64,000 nt of DNA. It comes from Alentia gelatinosa. Taxonomy: Eukaryota; Annelida; Polychaeta; Phyllodocida; Polynoidae. The DNA lies in assembly GCA_950022655.1 (NCBI GenBank), contig OX465584.1, forward strand, positions 1,497,694 through 1,561,693. The letters are read 5' to 3'. Both the position numbers and the translations under genes were made by a program. How positions within the stretch are numbered: position 1 is the first letter of the stretch; each line of letters opens with the position of its first letter. Below the pieces are notes generated by a model, which had not been told where the DNA came from, made no database searches, and saw only the letters and a list, made by a program, of their open reading frames with translations. Below are positions 55,001 to 59,445 of the stretch, piece by piece.

Positions 55001-55660
55001 GAAATTACTACGGACCGTTTCTACCTGCTACCCGTTAGAAGCCCTGTTGTTTACATCACGTACGCCGGCCGGAACTCCCGAGTGGCCGCCCATGCGCGAG
55101 TACTGGCATAGGGTCTATTAACCCCTCGAGCCTACCCTGTGGACGCCTTGAGCCTACCCCATTTTGCTTTCCTTGACTAAGGCTTGAGCATCTACATGTA
55201 ACAAACTTTACTTATACTGGTTTATAGGCATATATACTCAACCCTAATCCTTACCCAACCCTTTTCTAACCCTAACCCGCTAATCGGAACTAAAATGAGG
55301 TAGGCTCAAGGCGTCCACGTACGGGAGGTAAAACTGTAGAAAACTACAATATGCCGTCCGTTCCAAACTAAATACTGTGTCATTTCAATTCATATGTCTA
55401 CGGTTTCTGTAGTTAAGTTCTAGAATAAACTTTTCGCATAGAATCAGACTTAGGGACATAGGGAGTGAGGGGTGGGGCACATTTAATTGCCAAACAAACA
55501 AGCCATCGGCCGTGGGGTGAGCATGGCACCAACTTGTCCCTAGCCGAGGGTAGAACAAACTTACCCTTTCGTGTATATTTCCTATCAAGTAATATTTCAC
55601 ATCTTTGAATAAATCCGGGGGAACCACAAGGTCCTCGTGCATGCGTAATTGTGAGCTCAT
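21071..55660 (-). CDS. PAXIP1: PAX-interacting protein 1 (PTIP), six BRCT domains, 19 coding exons
   Basis: PTIP is a nuclear scaffold of the KMT2C/KMT2D H3K4 methyltransferase complexes and a DNA-damage adaptor that binds phosphorylated 53BP1 and gamma-H2AX through its BRCT domains. Joined exons give 3939 bases, 1312 residues; human is about 1069. BRCT1 about 17-93, BRCT2 about 103-190, a long G/P/Q/H/M-rich linker about 190-790, BRCT3 about 832-915, BRCT4 about 937-1025, BRCT5 about 1101-1185, BRCT6 about 1211-1300. Core tryptophans are at 81, 172, 906, 1000 and 1165; BRCT6 has Phe 1287, as human has Phe. Exons (minus): 55660-55565, 46626-46489, 44213-44170, 41760-41697, 39747-39634, 39167-37305, 37020-36849, 36605-36514, 35179-35084, 34370-34236, 33472-33351, 31694-31510, 30165-30122, 28648-28457, 25227-25056, 23162-23062, 22711-22577, 21609-21534, 21168-21071. 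All phases agree. Confidence 0.93.
21287..21520. repeat. Alternating 27/30-bp minisatellite in PTIP intron 18
   Basis: Eight copies of GTCGTCTATATACATGTGTT followed alternately by GAGAAGG or GAGGAGAAGG, a higher-order dimer. It starts about 14 bp beyond the exon 18 donor. Confidence 0.95.
21534..21609 (-). CDS. PAXIP1: PTIP coding exon 18 (BRCT6)
   Basis: Acceptor GACACCAG|GGG, donor AATAG|GTGAGT. It encodes EAMFIVISIENDIHLCRDLL, matching human LISCENDLHLCREYF. Confidence 0.92.
21650..21700 (+). repeat. SINE tail fragment in PTIP intron 17
   Basis: The segment TTTGGGTAGTTTAACATCCA with flanking TTTG repeats matches the left (3') end of the SINE at 15015-15302. Confidence 0.6.
22012..22576. 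repeat. 42-bp minisatellite abutting the exon 17 donor (intron 17)
   Basis: About 13 copies of a unit with GATAAGGAGTGGCGGGAGCC and AACCGGCAGACAGACGACAC. The real donor, GTCAGCTCCCGCC on the minus strand, is the last unit's equivalent; other units read CCGGTTAGCTCC or CCGGTTGGCTCC. Confidence 0.95.
22577..22711 (-). CDS. PAXIP1: PTIP coding exon 17 (start of BRCT6)
   Basis: Acceptor GCTGGCAG|GGT, donor GACAAG|GTCAGC. It encodes GMTFYVTPSVVPSRKVLQEI and VENAGARVLDKRPSARTIL, matching human YFYITPGICPS and GGKVLSKQPS. A 42-bp array begins at the donor. Confidence 0.93.
23062..23162 (-). CDS. PAXIP1: PTIP coding exon 16
   Basis: Acceptor TATCCACAG|ATG, donor CAAT|GTAAGT. It encodes ETNFVLQDLRLESELNFSLQ and RSLARAHEKPLFN, matching human NYILRD and SLKRAHVSPLF. 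Confidence 0.92.
23163..24780. other. PTIP intron 15 interior, with a 150-bp hairpin repeat
   Basis: No exon or gene recognised. An imperfect inverted repeat lies at 23709-23858 (GAAACCATAGTTATGG at one end and its partner at the other). A degenerate CAAAGCGTGCAAT-like repeat lies near 24355-24440. Confidence 0.5.
24790..25055. repeat. CAGA-rich array abutting the exon 15 donor (intron 15)
   Basis: CAGACAGACA runs with interspersed CAGCAGAGACACAGACAGAA units start at the donor GTAAAGTCTGTC. At the far end (24790-24815) the minus strand again reads AAGTTCCCGG|GTAAAGTCTG, a copy of the exon end plus donor with one change. Confidence 0.93.
25056..25227 (-). CDS. PAXIP1: PTIP coding exon 15 (BRCT5)
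   Basis: Acceptor GTTGCAG|CTG, donor CCTGG|GTAAAG. It encodes RLGGHVTSLARPGVTHLVSR and VVRHVVTPEWVEQSAVENKF, with Trp 1165. It matches human [20 protein letters not shown]. Confidence 0.94.
25228..28169. other. PTIP intron 14 interior: hairpins, GGGA tract, C runs
   Basis: No gene recognised. It contains hairpin repeats at 25612-25731 and 25762-25821, a (GGGA)n tract at 27041-27139, and C runs at 27540-27554 and 27739-27754. Confidence 0.5.
27041..27139 (+). repeat. (GGGA)n microsatellite
   Basis: About 98 bp of GGGA/GGAG repeats, all purine on the plus strand. Such tracts can form G-quadruplex or triplex structures; that is known chemistry, not shown here. Confidence 0.95.
28190..28456. 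repeat. 52-bp minisatellite carrying copies of the exon 14 end and donor (intron 14)
   Basis: Five intronic copies, 51-52 bp apart (CCATAC at 28192, 28243, 28295, 28347, 28399), precede the genuine site at 28451. Four read GTCTCAGTGAG|GTATGG on the minus strand, identical to the exon end and donor; the outermost has changed. Confidence 0.95.
28457..28648 (-). CDS. PAXIP1: PTIP coding exon 14 (start of BRCT5)
   Basis: Acceptor TTTTGTAG|ACG, donor AGTGAG|GTATGG. It encodes a basic linker with EAKRTRF (human SKRARI), then APVVLITTLRKKEMLRLSE, the BRCT5 beginning. Five copies of its end and donor lie in the adjacent intron array. Confidence 0.92.
28768..29990. mobile_element. Long foldback element, copy A (PTIP intron 13)
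   Basis: The arms at about 28960-29262 and 29515-29825 are long imperfect inverted repeats (for example GATATTTCCTGAGGTAATGG and its partner). The outer ends carry CTTGCACATAAGCGTGG and CCATTACAAGATGGCG. A second copy lies at 57185-58855. No transposase is present. Confidence 0.75.
30122..30165 (-). CDS. PAXIP1: PTIP coding exon 13 (44 bp)
   Basis: Acceptor TTCAACAG|AAG, donor GGAAG|GTAAGT. It encodes GWKTPIRISKEAWK, aligning with human AWRVPLKVSAELLM. Confidence 0.87.
30285..31130. repeat. 19-bp minisatellite in PTIP intron 12
   Basis: About 44 copies of CTACCTCCCACAACACCCR. Because three units make 57 bp, the plus strand stays open for 311 codons; that frame is an artefact. The array ends about 120 bp from the exon 13 acceptor. 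Confidence 0.95.
31131..31509. other. PTIP intron 12, unique part
   Basis: No feature recognised apart from a TTTACACAAAGAAAGAGAAT block near 31441 that resembles 40940-40990, a probable dispersed repeat. Confidence 0.35.
31510..31694 (-). CDS. PAXIP1: PTIP coding exon 12 (BRCT4)
   Basis: Acceptor CTGATTTCAG|TCC, donor ATGG|GTGAGC. It encodes LEWRIPVVNVQWLTDLLLGK and QEDPFRMETWRVAHLM, with Trp 1000. It matches human EWRIPCVNAQWLGDILLG. The acceptor region is repeated about 13 times upstream. Confidence 0.93.
31695..32600. repeat. 69-bp minisatellite carrying the exon 12 acceptor (intron 11)
   Basis: About 13 copies at 69-bp spacing starting 31693. On the minus strand each copy contains ACTGATTTCAG|TC, the same sequence as the genuine exon 12 acceptor. 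Late copies vary slightly. Confidence 0.95.
32853..32966. repeat. Hairpin repeat in PTIP intron 11
   Basis: The ends GTGAATAAGAATATTTT and AAAATATTTTTATTCAC, with inner arms TCTCC..AGTGGGC/GCCCACT..GGAGA, form a 114-bp imperfect hairpin. Confidence 0.85.
33351..33472 (-). CDS. PAXIP1: PTIP coding exon 11 (start of BRCT4)
   Basis: Acceptor GTTTTCAG|ATT, donor AACA|GTAAGT, ending in phase 2. It encodes ILSVTNFEGDDRARVKQMVL and ARYTGYMTHSNSALICK, matching human AKYTGYLCRSNTVLICK. Confidence 0.93.
33555..33822. repeat. SINE-body-derived tandem repeat, 3 copies (intron 10)
   Basis: Units of about 85-90 bp contain CACCACATAGACATGGTATG, CATAACAGTAA and CTACCACTG. These are the body of the SINE at 15015-15302 without its tRNA head. 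Confidence 0.85.
34037..34244. repeat. 73-bp repeat, 3 copies, carrying the exon 10 donor (intron 10)
   Basis: Donor copies lie at 34085-34089 and 34158-34162, at 73-bp spacing from the genuine donor at 34231-34235. Each reads TCAAACAG|GTGAGTTGG on the minus strand, including eight exon bases. Confidence 0.95.
34236..34370 (-). CDS. PAXIP1: PTIP coding exon 10 (BRCT3 end)
   Basis: Acceptor GGACAG|GCA, donor AACAG|GTGAGT. It encodes RLVTAHWLNDVLLETNLRPP and WRALHLP, with Trp 906. It matches human CVTAHWLNTVL and HRALHFP. Confidence 0.93.
34538..35083. repeat. 34-bp minisatellite carrying the exon 9 donor (intron 9)
   Basis: About 15 copies of CATACCATTTGAGAATGGTC plus AGTATACGTAGTTA. On the minus strand each gives CAAATG|GTATGTAA, echoing the genuine CAAATG|GTACGTAG at 35083. 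Confidence 0.95.
35084..35179 (-). CDS. PAXIP1: PTIP coding exon 9 (BRCT3)
   Basis: Acceptor CATTTAG|AAA. It encodes KIIEYGGMVDDSYSNRVTHL, then LCEHQRSDVFQM, with donor AAATG|GTACGT. It matches human RIIQAHGGTVD and CTHLLCESQ. A 34-bp array carrying copies of this exon end starts at the donor. Confidence 0.92.
35180..35689. other. PTIP intron 8, part near exon 9
   Basis: No gene recognised. A block with TAAAACCCGCTTCTTGGGTA-like sequence near 35370 and a G run (35614-35630) are present. Confidence 0.4.
35690..36113. repeat. SINE-body-derived tandem repeat, 5 copies (intron 8)
   Basis: Units of about 86 bp with CACCACATAGACATGGTATG and GATATAGCAGTAAATCTACC match the SINE at 15015-15302 and the array at 33555-33822. 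Confidence 0.88.
36114..36513. other. PTIP intron 8, part near exon 8
   Basis: Unique sequence; no feature recognised. Confidence 0.4.
36514..36605 (-). CDS. PAXIP1: PTIP coding exon 8 (start of BRCT3)
   Basis: Acceptor TTTGACAG|TG. It encodes VPRDVCLLGCVFYITDYQKV and ends VDCWKK, with donor AAAG|GTTTGT. It matches human LLGCVFAIADY. The alternative AG six bases downstream does not fit the reading phase. Confidence 0.88.
36849..37020 (-). CDS. PAXIP1: PTIP coding exon 7 (linker)
   Basis: Acceptor GTCTCTAG|ATT, donor AAGG|GTATCA. It encodes INQLVASLNQSPRQPTPGQS and ends YYGHDTLEK, the segment just before BRCT3 (human GHDPAVEIP). Phase 1 end. Confidence 0.85.
37305..39167 (-). CDS. PAXIP1: PTIP large exon 6: end of BRCT2 and repetitive linker
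   Basis: 1863 bp, 621 codons (residues 153-773), open throughout. It begins MKYERAMRTDGAVKIVMPDW (BRCT2 end with Trp 172). A long linker of proline-rich, QQQ and HGPQG, PGQMP and PGQMT repeats follows. It ends RTLQNITNRPDVKPTNRQK, which matches human RTLRNITNNAD. Acceptor AATTGTAG|ATG, donor AAAAG|GTAGTG. The Q-rich linker of vertebrate PTIP is replaced by coding minisatellites. The long plus-strand open frame here is a shadow. Confidence 0.92.
37376..37590 (-). repeat. Coding minisatellite, 15 bp (PGQMT), about 14 copies
   Basis: In-frame 15-bp units encode Pro-Gly-Gln-Met-Thr in PTIP exon 6, about residues 679-750. Variants are silent or conservative (one Pro to Leu). Confidence 0.95.
37826..37935 (-). 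repeat. Coding minisatellite, 15 bp (PGQMP), about 7 copies
   Basis: In-frame units encode Pro-Gly-Gln-Met-Pro, about residues 565-599 of PTIP. The peptide is close to the PGQMT array. Confidence 0.93.
38060..38475 (-). repeat. Coding minisatellite, 21 bp (HGPQGTP), about 19 units
   Basis: In-frame 21-bp-type units encode His-Gly-Pro-Gln-Gly-Thr-Pro and variants (PHHGPQG, PHLGPQG), about residues 384-521. Homogeneous copies lie at 38320-38475 and divergent ones toward 38060. Confidence 0.92.
39634..39747 (-). CDS. PAXIP1: PTIP coding exon 5 (residues 115-152)
   Basis: Acceptor TTTTCAG|CTG, donor AAAGGG|GTAAGT. It encodes SNTLWALITYHGGRC and THLVCTRPKG, the BRCT2 core. A 52-bp minisatellite lies about 40 bp upstream of the acceptor. 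Confidence 0.92.
39786..40335. repeat. 52-bp minisatellite near the exon 5 acceptor (intron 4)
   Basis: About 10.5 copies of a unit with GAGTCTCCACACTAAACCTA, TAGTGACTGTAATTCAC and a variable GGGTGGAGATTAC, starting about 40 bp upstream of the exon 5 acceptor. A partly inverted degenerate copy follows to about 40430. A related CCATAGGTTTAGTATGGAGA motif lies near 21960. Confidence 0.94.
40436..41696. other. PTIP intron 4, remaining part
   Basis: No exon recognised. The open frame at 40825-41091 lies in repeat-like sequence that also resembles 31395-31500, so I do not call it a gene. Confidence 0.4.
41697..41760 (-). CDS. PAXIP1: PTIP coding exon 4 (64 bp)
   Basis: Acceptor CCTTCAG|T, donor ACAG|GTAAGG. 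It encodes TDAFELDQDQLFMGVVACPS, the start of BRCT2, aligning with human FSPESCQIFFGITACLS. Confidence 0.88.
41761..42780. other. PTIP intron 3, part near exon 4
   Basis: A short CAGGGATG...CATCCCTG inverted pair lies at 41814-41903. Otherwise I see nothing. Confidence 0.4.
42790..44040 (+). repeat. Composite SINE-like repeat, second copy, split by a MITE
   Basis: 42790-43210 parallels 1-310. 43860-44040 carries a tRNA-like segment (GTGTGGAGCGGTCATCAGAG, then GGGGTTCGAA) paralleling 318-375. A TGGCCACCAGAGCAGACGTT insert sits at about 43081-43165 and a MITE at 43211-43865. Confidence 0.6.
43211..43865. mobile_element. MITE with GGGCCCGTTTCAATAG-type termini
   Basis: 655 bp. Left end CTGGGGCCCGTTTCAATAG, right end CTATTGAAACGGGTCCCAG, 18 of 19 bases inverted-matching. 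It contains GTGACA-type repeats and a copy of the CTCTCGCTATTT/CACTGGC family (43470-43660). It interrupts a SINE-like repeat. Confidence 0.75.
44170..44213 (-). CDS. PAXIP1: PTIP coding exon 3 (44 bp, residues 79-93)
   Basis: This small exon encodes PRWVIMSARCKCHLP, matching human PSWVILSVQCGTLLP and carrying the BRCT1 tryptophan. The acceptor is TATTTCAG|CC. The donor is the weak CC|GTATCC, which also gives the phase needed by exon 4. Confidence 0.83.
44458..46478. repeat. 21-bp minisatellite, about 96 copies, abutting the exon 2 donor (intron 2)
   Basis: The unit is TTTTGTTGTAATCATYGTGAG. It fills nearly all of intron 2 and starts 10 bp from the donor. Rare variants (GAGTTTGTTGTAATATCG; CATTGTTAGTTTTG) recur about 640-690 bp apart, showing higher-order duplication. 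Since 21 is a multiple of three, several long open frames appear, all artefacts. Confidence 0.97.
46489..46626 (-). CDS. PAXIP1: PTIP coding exon 2 (residues 33-78)
   Basis: The acceptor is TCTTTCAG|GTACAG and the donor CTCA|GTAAGT. It encodes VQKLLQDGGAKQDYYMSEMI and ends in FELTVVS, matching human BRCT1 from VIQLLKAGKAK to FDLPVV. A 2-kb minisatellite begins 10 bp beyond the donor. Confidence 0.92.
46627..47640. other. PTIP intron 1, part near exon 2
   Basis: Unique sequence with a T run near 47470-47492; no gene recognised. Confidence 0.4.
47643..48460. repeat. 'GACGCCTTGAGCC' dispersed repeat, two adjoining copies
   Basis: Blocks GGACGCCTTGAGCCT, TTTTAGTTC and AGGGTTAGAA(T/A)AGGG recur here, at 50277-50350, 55123-55320, 61248-61525 and (tail) 63708-63800, in both orientations. 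Confidence 0.7.
48519..50228. mobile_element. 1.7-kb inverted-terminal element with ACGACAAGG repeats
   Basis: Left end (CAGTAAGGCCACTTAT, then TTGTTTCTCATCACC) and right end (GGTGATGAGAAACAA, then GAGTGGCCTAATCTG) are inverted partners of about 40 bp. The interior (48760-50020) repeats segments of about 400 bp rich in ACGACAAGGCTACGACA, the last in inverted orientation. No protein is recognised. Confidence 0.7.
50495..51490. repeat. 391-bp direct triplication
   Basis: The block CACTTTCCCTTTGAG..ATCTT followed by CCATTGATCCAGGGTATCTG recurs near 50565, 50957 and 51346 (spacing 392 and 389 bp), with divergence between copies. Confidence 0.88.
51772..51937. repeat. Long hairpin repeat
   Basis: Arms beginning GAGAAACAGTCTGACGGTCT and ending AGACAGTAAGCCTGTTTCTC pair imperfectly over about 75 bp each. 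The flanks 51500-51600 and 51950-52020 repeat GTACCAAGTACC-type motifs. Confidence 0.8.
52030..52920. other. AT-rich unique sequence in the large element
   Basis: No gene or repeat recognised. Confidence 0.35.
53022..53690 (+). repeat. Interstitial telomere-like TTAGGG tracts
   Basis: TTAGGG and TAGGGA variants occupy 53022-53094, 53478-53608 and about 53668-53689, interrupted by a MITE (53099-53473). They lie inside a transposon-like element with unique flanks. Confidence 0.9.
53099..53473. mobile_element. 375-bp piggyBac-type MITE in TTAGGG repeats
   Basis: It starts CCCTTTAAGGGCGG and ends CCGTCCTTAAAGGG, flanked by TTAA at 53095-53098 and 53474-53477. Three subterminal units contain ATGCCTTAAGGCAT or a one-base variant, the same palindrome as in the MITE at 1694-2359. 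No open frame is supported. Confidence 0.85.
53690..54302. mobile_element. Nested 613-bp inverted-repeat element
   Basis: The arms of about 99 bp at 53690-53788 and 54204-54302 share CTTCCCGGCGATCAAAGGGT, GTGCTAG and GTCACGACGACCACAATTTT in inverted orientation. An additional partial arm is at about 54340-54395. Confidence 0.75.
54821..55564. other. PTIP intron 1, part near exon 1
   Basis: Contains an inverted copy of the GACGCCTTGAGCC dispersed repeat at 55123-55320; otherwise unique. No gene recognised apart from the start of the intron. Confidence 0.45.
55565..55660 (-). CDS. PAXIP1: PTIP coding exon 1 (residues 1-32)
   Basis: The ATG at 55660 opens MSSQLRMHEDLVVPPDLFKD, then VKYYLIGN, matching the human N-terminus before and into BRCT1. 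The donor is AGG|GTAAGT, phase 0. The open frame past 55565 is intronic read-through. Confidence 0.9.
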
Positions 55661-56218
55661 GTTTGCTGATAATGCCGACAGCGTCGTGTAGATGTTCCCT
55701 TTGGCGCTGATTTCGCCAGATTTCGCGTCAAAATGCTAGCTGTGACTGGGTTATTAATGTCGTAAATTAAATAAGCTCATATTATTATTGTTCACGAATT
55801 TATTAACATATTGAATACATTTCTTTGATATTAAAGTATAATTATACATCCCGTATTTTCTAGATGGCAGATTGATTAAGAATTTTAGCACGGATATGTC
55901 GTAAAAATCACGTGACCCCCGTATCGTCCATATTGTTTTTGTTCGCGATTGCAGGTAGGTAGCTGTTTCGCGCAAATGAAAACAATTGAATATTTGTGTG
56001 TATACCTTTCATATTAATAATTCATTGCATTATTTACACATATTGACATGAATACACATTGGAGTTCAATAATTTACAGTTCACCAATTGTTTCTCCCGT
56101 TTGCAGTGGTTATTTCGTGCGTTTGACAAGGCGGCAGTGAGTAGTGACACTCGAGTCGGAGACGCGGCGGGTGGACCGTACCCCACTACCGTACCAGAGA
56201 CCACTGTGAGGACCCAGC
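55661..56218. promoter_or_regulatory. Shared divergent promoter region of PTIP and DCAF7
   Basis: Only 558 bp separate the two start codons. No TATA box is obvious. A CCAAT lies near 56083. TTTCTCCCGTTTGCAG near 56106 could be an acceptor of a DCAF7 leader intron. Promoter function is inferred from geometry. Confidence 0.55.
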
Positions 56219-56401
56219 ATGTCGATCATACCCACTGCGTCCGGCTTACCCCATGGGCATGGCCCTCCGCCGCCCGGCAAAAGGAAGGAGATTTACAAAT
56301 ACGAGGCGCCGTGGACAGTGTACAGTATGAACTGGAGTGTCCGACCTGACAAACGCTTCAGACTCGCCTTGGGCAGTTTCGTAGAAGAATACAACAATAA
56401 G
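56219..56401 (+). CDS. DCAF7: DCAF7 (WDR68/HAN11), first coding exon
   Basis: The product is a WD40 scaffold that binds DYRK1/HIPK kinases and acts as a candidate CUL4-DDB1 substrate receptor. This exon encodes 61 residues: a 20-residue N-terminal extension rich in Gly, Pro and His, then [20 protein letters not shown] and [21 protein letters not shown]. This is nearly identical to human residues from [20 protein letters not shown] onward, including the first blade. The exon ends AAG|GTAACC in phase 0. I could not find the next exon (human continues VQLVGLDEE) before 64000, so intron 1 probably leaves the window. Confidence 0.92.
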
Positions 56402-56475
56402 GTAACCTGCAGACTATTCTGTATTGAACCCTTACGGGGACCCGTCAAAGTACCACCCAAGTGAGAAGTCAAATT

Positions 56476-56755
56476 ATCCTACCCCTGATAAAAAAAACAC
56501 GCCATAGGCTTAACATGGGGTTTCTTTATGTCACGGGTGTGACATAAAGTGTTGTTTATGTCACTACTTTCTAATGCTGAAAAAAAGTGGAAACGGGGTA
56601 GGATAAAATCTAGACGTCACTCGTTTGAGTTTATTTATGTCACACATTTTGTTGGCTTCGTGATGTCACTCGTCTTTGACTCGTGAAATTACGGCGCCAA
56701 CAAAATGTGTGACATAACTGTCATAAATAAACCCAGACTCAAACTTGAGACGTCT
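56476..56755. repeat. Hairpin repeats in DCAF7 intron 1
   Basis: Two adjoining inverted pairs: TATCCTACCCC/GGGGTAGGATA (56476-56606), and a longer one from GACGTCACTCGTTTGAGT to its partner near 56755, both with ATGTCACA blocks. Confidence 0.75.
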
Positions 56756-57184
56756 CTTCATAGTGCCACCCTAGCTCGTGGCCGCCTTCACACCTCACTC
56801 TGGTGCTGCGGCCAGTGAAATTTACACCCTGTGACATTCCCTAAGAAGTGTCTGTGTACCTGATGTAACTGAAATGTCTATCATTTGTCTTAGTGGTATT
56901 TATATGCTCGCTTGAAATACAATAAATCAAACATAAGATATTTGGATTACATTTCTTAATTAGCATATGTATAATGTACTTTAACTTCATGATACTGGAC
57001 TATCAATGATGTATAGAATAATGGCAGATCAAGTGAAAAAACATTTAAAACTCACAAGAGGGGTTCATTCATTGCAATTATGCGCAAACGTTTTTAGGAC
57101 ATAAATATAGATTACAACATCCTTATGATAATCTGTAAAGCTTGAAATAGCTGAGAACTGCACACATCAACGCAACCCATTGAG

Positions 57185-58855
57185 GACTTGCACACTAGTG
57201 CCATCTTGTAATGGCCTCCTAAGTAGGTTAATCGAAAACGAGGCGAGCACCCTCCATGCAATACAGGTGTTGTCGTTCAGCGCCGCCTAACGGCCCACTG
57301 TCTAGTTACGCGGCCGCTCGGACAAACACCGCGAGTCCAGGCACTTGCACATAGAGATATACAGCATTCACAGCTAAAGTGTGAACGGTGGGTGTGATTA
57401 CAGGAGTGTTGTTTTTAGACAGATTAATTTGTTGGAGCAAACTAGGGTATTGTATCAATGAGTCTGGGCTGTCGAAACTTTATAGTTGATAATGATCTTG
57501 GTTTTAACTTGGAAAAGGATAAGCATATTAAAGGTATGCCTGCCAATGTATTAGTGTATATCCAGTTTTGGTGTCCCTGTGTTATCTAAGGTATATCAAA
57601 AGTAGCATTGAGCAGATTTTTATAAACAATACATTGTTAGAAAGCTAAGACTTAGAACTATCTGTTGGGATATATATGATATACCTGTGTTATGGATAAG
57701 ATTTCCTGTTATAGAATGAACATAGGAAATATTTATGTAAAAAAATTAAAACATGTTACTTTCCTGTTTCACAGTGATTAAATGAAAAAATCTATCGTGA
57801 TGACCTATAGAAAAAAAACATCTTATCTTAGGTATTTCAAGACGATTAATATGATACCTGTATTGCCAGGCTGTGATAGATATTTCTTCATGTAGCATAG
57901 CATCTTGACAGATGACAAAGAGTAAAAAAAACTTGATTTTATGATAATATTGTATTTGTGGCATATTGTATACGACATGTGGAAAACAGAAGATAACACT
58001 GTTAAAGTACTTGACAGGGATTCCCGTTTTTAATGATTTCATTGAAATCAATGTTTTCATTTTCAAAGTGAAAAGTTCCTTTTCACAGAACCTTTAAAAT
58101 CGACATAACAACTGCTAAATCACCCAATTCAGCCACAGTCCATGATGCATAACTGATCCTTCCCACTGACTTATGTAAAAAGTTGAGCTTTCCCTTGATT
58201 CCTCACTCTAATGTGAATGTAATATGCAAATCCTGTAATGCAATGAAAATTGTTTCAATTTTTTTGTTTGATGCCAACCTGCATCCCTGATTTGAAAAAG
58301 TGCCAAAAGTTAAGCCATTACCTGTCATCTGTCTTAATAGTCCATTGTCTCAGGAAATATCTATCACAACCTGGTAATATCAGTATCATTCTAATCCACT
58401 GGAAATGACTAAGAAAGTAGGATGTTTATTTCTAAAGGTCATCTCGATAGATTTTTCATTAAATCAAAAAGATTTTTCATTAAATCATTGTGAAAACAGG
58501 AAGGTAACATATTTGTGGGTGTTTTTTATCTAAATAATTCGGATGTTCATTCTATGACTAGAAATTTTAGCCATAACACAGGTATATGATATTATACCAA
58601 CAAATAGGCCCAGGTTTTAGCTTTTTAACAATGTTTTAATCATAAAGATCGGCCTATTTTTCACGACACAACGACAAATTATATTTTGAGTTAACTCTGT
58701 GCCTATGGTACTGGCTTCACTTCTACAGCGCTCGCCTCGCTCTGGAGTGCGGAGATTACGCTGGTCCGCGGCTGGTACATAATAGGTACATAGAAACCAG
58801 CGCAACCGGTTATCACTGCGACTGCCGCGCCACGCTTAGGTGCAAGTGGTGAATA
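57185..58855. mobile_element. Long foldback element, copy B (DCAF7 intron 1)
   Basis: Related to 28768-29990: shared blocks include TGATAGATATTTC, AAACAGGAAGGTAACATATT, TATATGATATTATACC and the outer GTGCCATCTTGTAATGGCC and GCCACGCTTAGGTGCAAGTG ends. It lies in DCAF7 intron 1. Confidence 0.75.
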
Positions 58856-59445
58856 GGGTGGTACTTTGACTTGGATTTAGGTGGTACTTTGACTCAGGGT
58901 GGTACTTTGACTTGGATTTAGGTGGTACTTTGACTCAGGGTGGTACTTTGACTTGGATTTAGGTGGTACTTTGACTCAGGGTGGTACTTTGACTTGGATT
59001 TAGGTGGTACTTTGACTCAGGGTGGTACTTTGACTGGGATTTAGGTGATACTTTGACTCAGGGTGGTACTTTGACTTGGATTTAGGTGGTACTTTGACTC
59101 AGGGTGGTACTTTGACTTGGATTTAGGTGGTACTTTGACTCAGGGTGGTACTTTGACTTGGATTTAGGTGGTACTTTGACTCAGGGTGGTACTTTGACTT
59201 GGATTTAGGTGGTACTTTGACTCAGGGTGGTACTTTGACTGGGATTTAGGTGATACTTTGACTCAGGGTGGTACTTTGACTTGGATTTAGGTGGTACTTT
59301 GACTCAGGGTGGTACTTTGACTTGGATTTAGGTGGTACTTTGACTCAGGGTGGTACTTTGACTTGGATTTAGGTGGTACTTTGACTCAGGGTGGTACTTT
59401 GACTTGGATTTAGGTGGTACTTTGACTCAGGGTGGTACTTTGACT
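58853..59445. repeat. 41-bp minisatellite, about 14 copies
   Basis: Each unit is an internal dimer: GGTGGTACTTTGACTTGGAT, TTA, GGTGGTACTTTGACTCA. A variant (TTGACTGGGATTTAGGTGAT) recurs 205 bp apart, five units, showing block duplication. Confidence 0.95.
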
